Below, one piece after another: positions 61,017 through 64,000 of a DNA stretch of 64,000 nt. This stretch comes from Daucus carota subsp. sativus. Taxonomy: Eukaryota > Streptophyta > Magnoliopsida > Apiales > Apiaceae. The translations under genes were made by a program, and so were the position numbers. Where the stretch lies: the NCBI RefSeq assembly GCF_001625215.2, contig NC_030387.2:34185606-34249605 (forward strand). Direction: 5' to 3'. Each line of letters begins with the position of its first letter. The stretch's first letter is position 1. The notes beneath the pieces were generated by a model that saw only the letters and a list, made by a program, of their open reading frames with translations, had not been told where the DNA came from and ran no database searches.

Positions 61017-61149
61017 TATAATATTTAGTATTCATGATATTTAGGCTTATATATTGTATATATGTTTGTAAATATATTTGTTAGGTACTACTGTTAGGTA
61101 TGGTACTACTATTATATATTGTATAATTGAGTTGTATTTTATTGTACAG
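59701..61149 (+). promoter_or_regulatory. Promoter and leader region of the last CACTA
   Basis: A CT-rich tract with many TCTCTC words (59790-59970) is followed by a leader-like segment and a likely GGTATCTC donor near 60094, then AT-rich intron-like sequence. It ends in an ATTGTACAG acceptor at 61149, 9 bp before the transposase ATG. It contains three tandem AGTTTAGGTGATATT units (about 60560-60605) and an AT microsatellite at 60974-61012. No ORF of its own. Confidence 0.45.
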
Positions 61150-61158
61150 AACGTAAAG

Positions 61159-64000
61159 ATGAGTGAAATATGGATTAATCTTCCAAGGTTCAGTGAAGAG
61201 TACAGCAAGGGGGTTAAAGATTTTGTAGAAAATGCTATGGTTAATTATGCTGTAGAAAATGAAATGAAGTGTCCTTGTAGTTTATGTAAAAGTAAGCGAT
61301 GGTGGGGTGCAGAACAAGTGTATAACCACCTGATTTGTAACGGTCCATCTGTGGTAGAAGTTAGTTGGATTTACGACGTCTCAAACATGGTAAATGGTAG
61401 TACTGAATGGATGGATTGTCAAGAAAATGTCGGGTTCGAAGATAATCTGGAAGAAATGTTGAATGTTACTTGCGCCTACGGTGGAGCGAATGCAGATGCA
61501 AGGAAATTTTTTCGCCTTGTTGAGGACGGAAAAAAGCCATTGTATCCGGGCTCCAAAAAATTTACTCGGCTAAGTTTCCTTGTTAGGCTTTACCACTGGA
61601 AATGTCTACATGGAGTAACCGAGTCGGCATTTGGTGATCTGTTACTACTAATAAAAGAGGCATTCCCCTATGTTGAAGTACCATCCTCTTTCAATGCTGC
61701 TAAAAAGGTAATCAAGGATTTAGGCCTTGACTACAAAAAAATACATGCATGTCCAAATGACTGCATGTTATTTTGGGATGAAAATAAGGATGAAATTTCT
61801 TGTAGAAACTGCGGTGCCTCAAGGTGGAGTGATGTGAAAAATGGAGACGACAACAGCAAGATTCCAGCGAAGGTCATGAGATATTTTCCTTTAAAACCAA
61901 GGCTGCAGCGACTGTATATGTCAAAGGATTTCTCTAAATTAATGACCTGGCACGCAGTGGAGCGAAAGAAAGATGGAAAGTTACGACATCCGGCAGATGG
62001 CAAGGCCTGGAAGCTGATGGATTCAAAATATCCAACATTTTCAGCAGAAAAACGAAACATACGATTGGGGATAGCTGCTGACGGGTTCAATCCATTTCGC
62101 ACAATGAGTACCAGTCATAGCACATGGCCAGTTGTAGTAGTCAACTACAACCTTCCTCCCTGGCTTAACATGAAACCAGAAAATTTAATCCTCTCGACAC
62201 TCATACCAGGTCCCAATGATCCTGGAAATAATATAGATGTCTATATGCAGCCTTTAGTAAAGGAATTGAAAGAGTTATGGGAGGAAGGAATTGAAACATA
62301 TGATGCTTCGACAAATCAGAATTTTATTTTACGTGCAAGCTTGTTATGGACGATTAGTGACTTTCCAGGTTATGGAATGCTATCGGGCTGGAGTACAAAA
62401 GGCTACCTAGCCTGCCCTGTTTGTGCTTACGAGACGTCGTCACAATATTTGAAACATAGCCGAAAAGTATGCTATATGAATCATCGAAAATTTCTAGATT
62501 CCAACCATAAATGGAGATCTGATAAGAAAAGGTTCGATGGTAAAGTTGAGAAAGGTGAAACCCCACCAGTTTTAACCGGCAGATTAATAGAGTTGTTGTT
62601 GGATGGTTTCGAGAATAATTTTGGGTGTACGGGGAAGGGAAAAAGAAAAGTCAGTTGTGAGGTTAACCCTTGGAATAAAAAGTCAATTTTATTTGACTTA
62701 CCGTATTGGAGTGAAAATTCGATACGGCATAATCTTGACGTCATGCACATAGAAAAGAATATATGTGATAGTATTCTTGGCACTTTATTAAATATAAGTG
62801 GCAAGACGAAAGATCATCTAAATGCCCGATTGGACTTGCAAGAATTGGGTATTAGAAAGGCACTTTATCCTACCAGATCCGCTGATGGAAAGAATTTTGA
62901 AATGAAGGCAGCAATCTTTGATCTAACAAAGGAAGAGAAGGATATATTTTGTTCCGTACTGCGAAATGCTAAATTACCGTACGGGTTTTCGTCTAATATA
63001 AGCAAGTGTGTGCAGGATAGAAAGATTGCGGGGTACAAAAGTCATGATGCGCATATTATAATGCAGTACCTTCTACAAATAGCGGTTAAGAAGACATTGA
63101 AGCCTGAGGTTGCAATTCCATTGATTAGGCTTGGTGAATTTATGCGTAGCATATGTTCAAAAGTGATTGAGGTGGAGGATTTTAAAAATCTTCAAAAACA
63201 GATCATTGAGATATTGTGCCAACTAGAGATGAATTTTCCACCTGCATTCTTCGACATCATGGTGCATTTACCAATACATCTCTGCAATGAAATTGAACTT
63301 GGTGGACCAGTCCACCAAAGATGGATGTATTCCATTGAGCGGTATTTAGGTAAGTTAAAGCGATATGTTCGTAACAAGAGTAAGCCAGAAGGGTCTATAG
63401 CAGAAGGTTATTTGGCTGATGAATGCCTAATATTCTGTTCCAGATTCCTAGGTGATGATAGTGTGTCGAATGCAATCAGAAATGTAGAAGCCAGTGGGTA
63501 TCCTATTGGTCTAGGGAAAAATAAAGATGGGAAAGCATTTAATTTGTGTGAAGATACATGGATCTCTGCACATCGTTACGTCTTATTTAACTATGATGAC
63601 AAGGAAGTGGAAAAACTAATTGAGTAAGCACTATATTCCTAGTTTTCAATGTATATTAATTAGATTAGTGAACATGATATAATTGTAACTAACATATTTT
63701 CTTTGTCTCTAATTTTAGGAAACACCGTGCTCTATTTGACGAAAATACAAAGTCCAAAAGGTATAAAAGAGAAAGGGATCACACTGGTGAAGTATGTGAA
63801 TGGTTTAAGAATGAAATTGGTCAAATGAAGGATGTCACAAGAGAACTAGCATCCTTAGCAAAAGGTCCCAATCGGGCAGCCAAGCGGTTTAGTGGTTATA
63901 TAGTAAATGGCTATAGGTTCCACACCAAGCTTAGAGATCAAAACTGCACTACACAAAATAGTGGGGTTTATTTAACAGCCTTAACCACTAGTTTTGCTAG
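61159..64000 (+). CDS. tnp2: TNP2-type CACTA transposase, runs off the window
   Basis: Exon 1 61159-63623, intron 63624-63718 (GTAAGC to TTTTAG), exon 2 from 63719 open to the window end. I start at MSEIWINLPR because an acceptor lies 9 bp upstream; an upstream in-frame ATG at 61078 would be in the leader intron. An N-terminal transposase-associated domain has CPCSLC near residue 38. The TNP2 core has AADGFNP (Asp308), NNIDVYMQPL (Asp360) and LDVMHIEKN (Asp527). A DUF4218-like part contains FPPAFFDIMVHLPIHL. Exon 2 reads into NGYRFHTKLRDQNCTTQNSG, the start of the DUF4216-like part. Exon 1 coding length (2,465 nt) equals that of the other TNP2 gene here, but exon 2 is continuous where the other has an extra intron. 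No stop or frameshift in the visible part. Confidence 0.93.

Larger units (their letters stand above)
40682..64000 (+). repeat. Tandem segmental duplication, copy 3, interrupted and running out of the window
   Basis: Starts at the same junction word and follows copy 2 closely to 47254, is interrupted by a CACTA (47255-56877), resumes at 56878-59460 and is interrupted again by a second CACTA at 59461. The rest of the unit should lie beyond the window. Confidence 0.9.
59461..64000 (+). mobile_element. CACTA element with TNP2 gene, right end outside the window
   Basis: Starts CACTACACCATACATGG directly after ACATAAA. In copy 2 the same host word continues GTTGATAAGC (from 30230), so the likely target duplication is AAA (59458-59460). 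Subterminal words are TGTTGCC / GGCAAC type. The terminus, subterminal words and plus-strand orientation differ from the 9.6-kb CACTA, so it is a separate family and insertion. Confidence 0.9.

Overview
The window is plant nuclear DNA, most likely from a eudicot. Reasons: GT-AG introns, plant CACTA (En/Spm), hAT, Stowaway, Harbinger and Helitron elements, a plant-type LINE RNase H relic, and fragments of plant genes (an LSD1/LOL zinc finger, a GCN1/ILITYHIA exon). I cannot name the species. I see no complete ordinary host gene; almost everything is transposon or transposon-captured sequence.

The backbone is a tandem array of a unit of about 18.5-19.5 kb: copy 1 at 2725-21189, copy 2 at 21190-40681, copy 3 from 40682 past the window end. 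The unit holds, in order: a reverse-oriented non-autonomous Helitron block with 200-bp flanking direct repeats; a hairpin locus made from an inverted duplication of a signal-peptide exon, followed by a Stowaway MITE; an AT-rich region ('region C') with a Helitron-type terminus and a GCN1 exon; a broken Helitron-type gene on the minus strand, split by a deleted hAT element that carries a transposase C-terminus; a second Helitron; two small hAT elements; and a LINE 3' end. Region C and a Harbinger MITE are present in copies 2 and 3 but not in copy 1, so copies 2 and 3 look most closely related.

Young insertions with intact target-site duplications and an empty site in a sister copy interrupt the array. 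They are a 4.8-kb CACTA in copy 1 (9204-14033) carrying an LSD1-type exon and a 174-bp tandem repeat; a 681-bp hAT MITE in copy 2 (30655-31335); a 9.6-kb CACTA in copy 3 (47255-56877); and a third CACTA from 59461 past the window end. The right end of a fourth CACTA lies at 1-1552.

The 9.6-kb CACTA is the best candidate for a functional system. It carries two minus-strand multi-exon genes that reconstruct without any stop or frameshift: a 1068-residue TNP2-type transposase and a 790-residue protein combining a TNP1/PTTA-like N-terminus with a Ulp1 (C48) protease-like C-terminus. The CACTA at 59461 carries a TNP2 gene that is open up to the window end.
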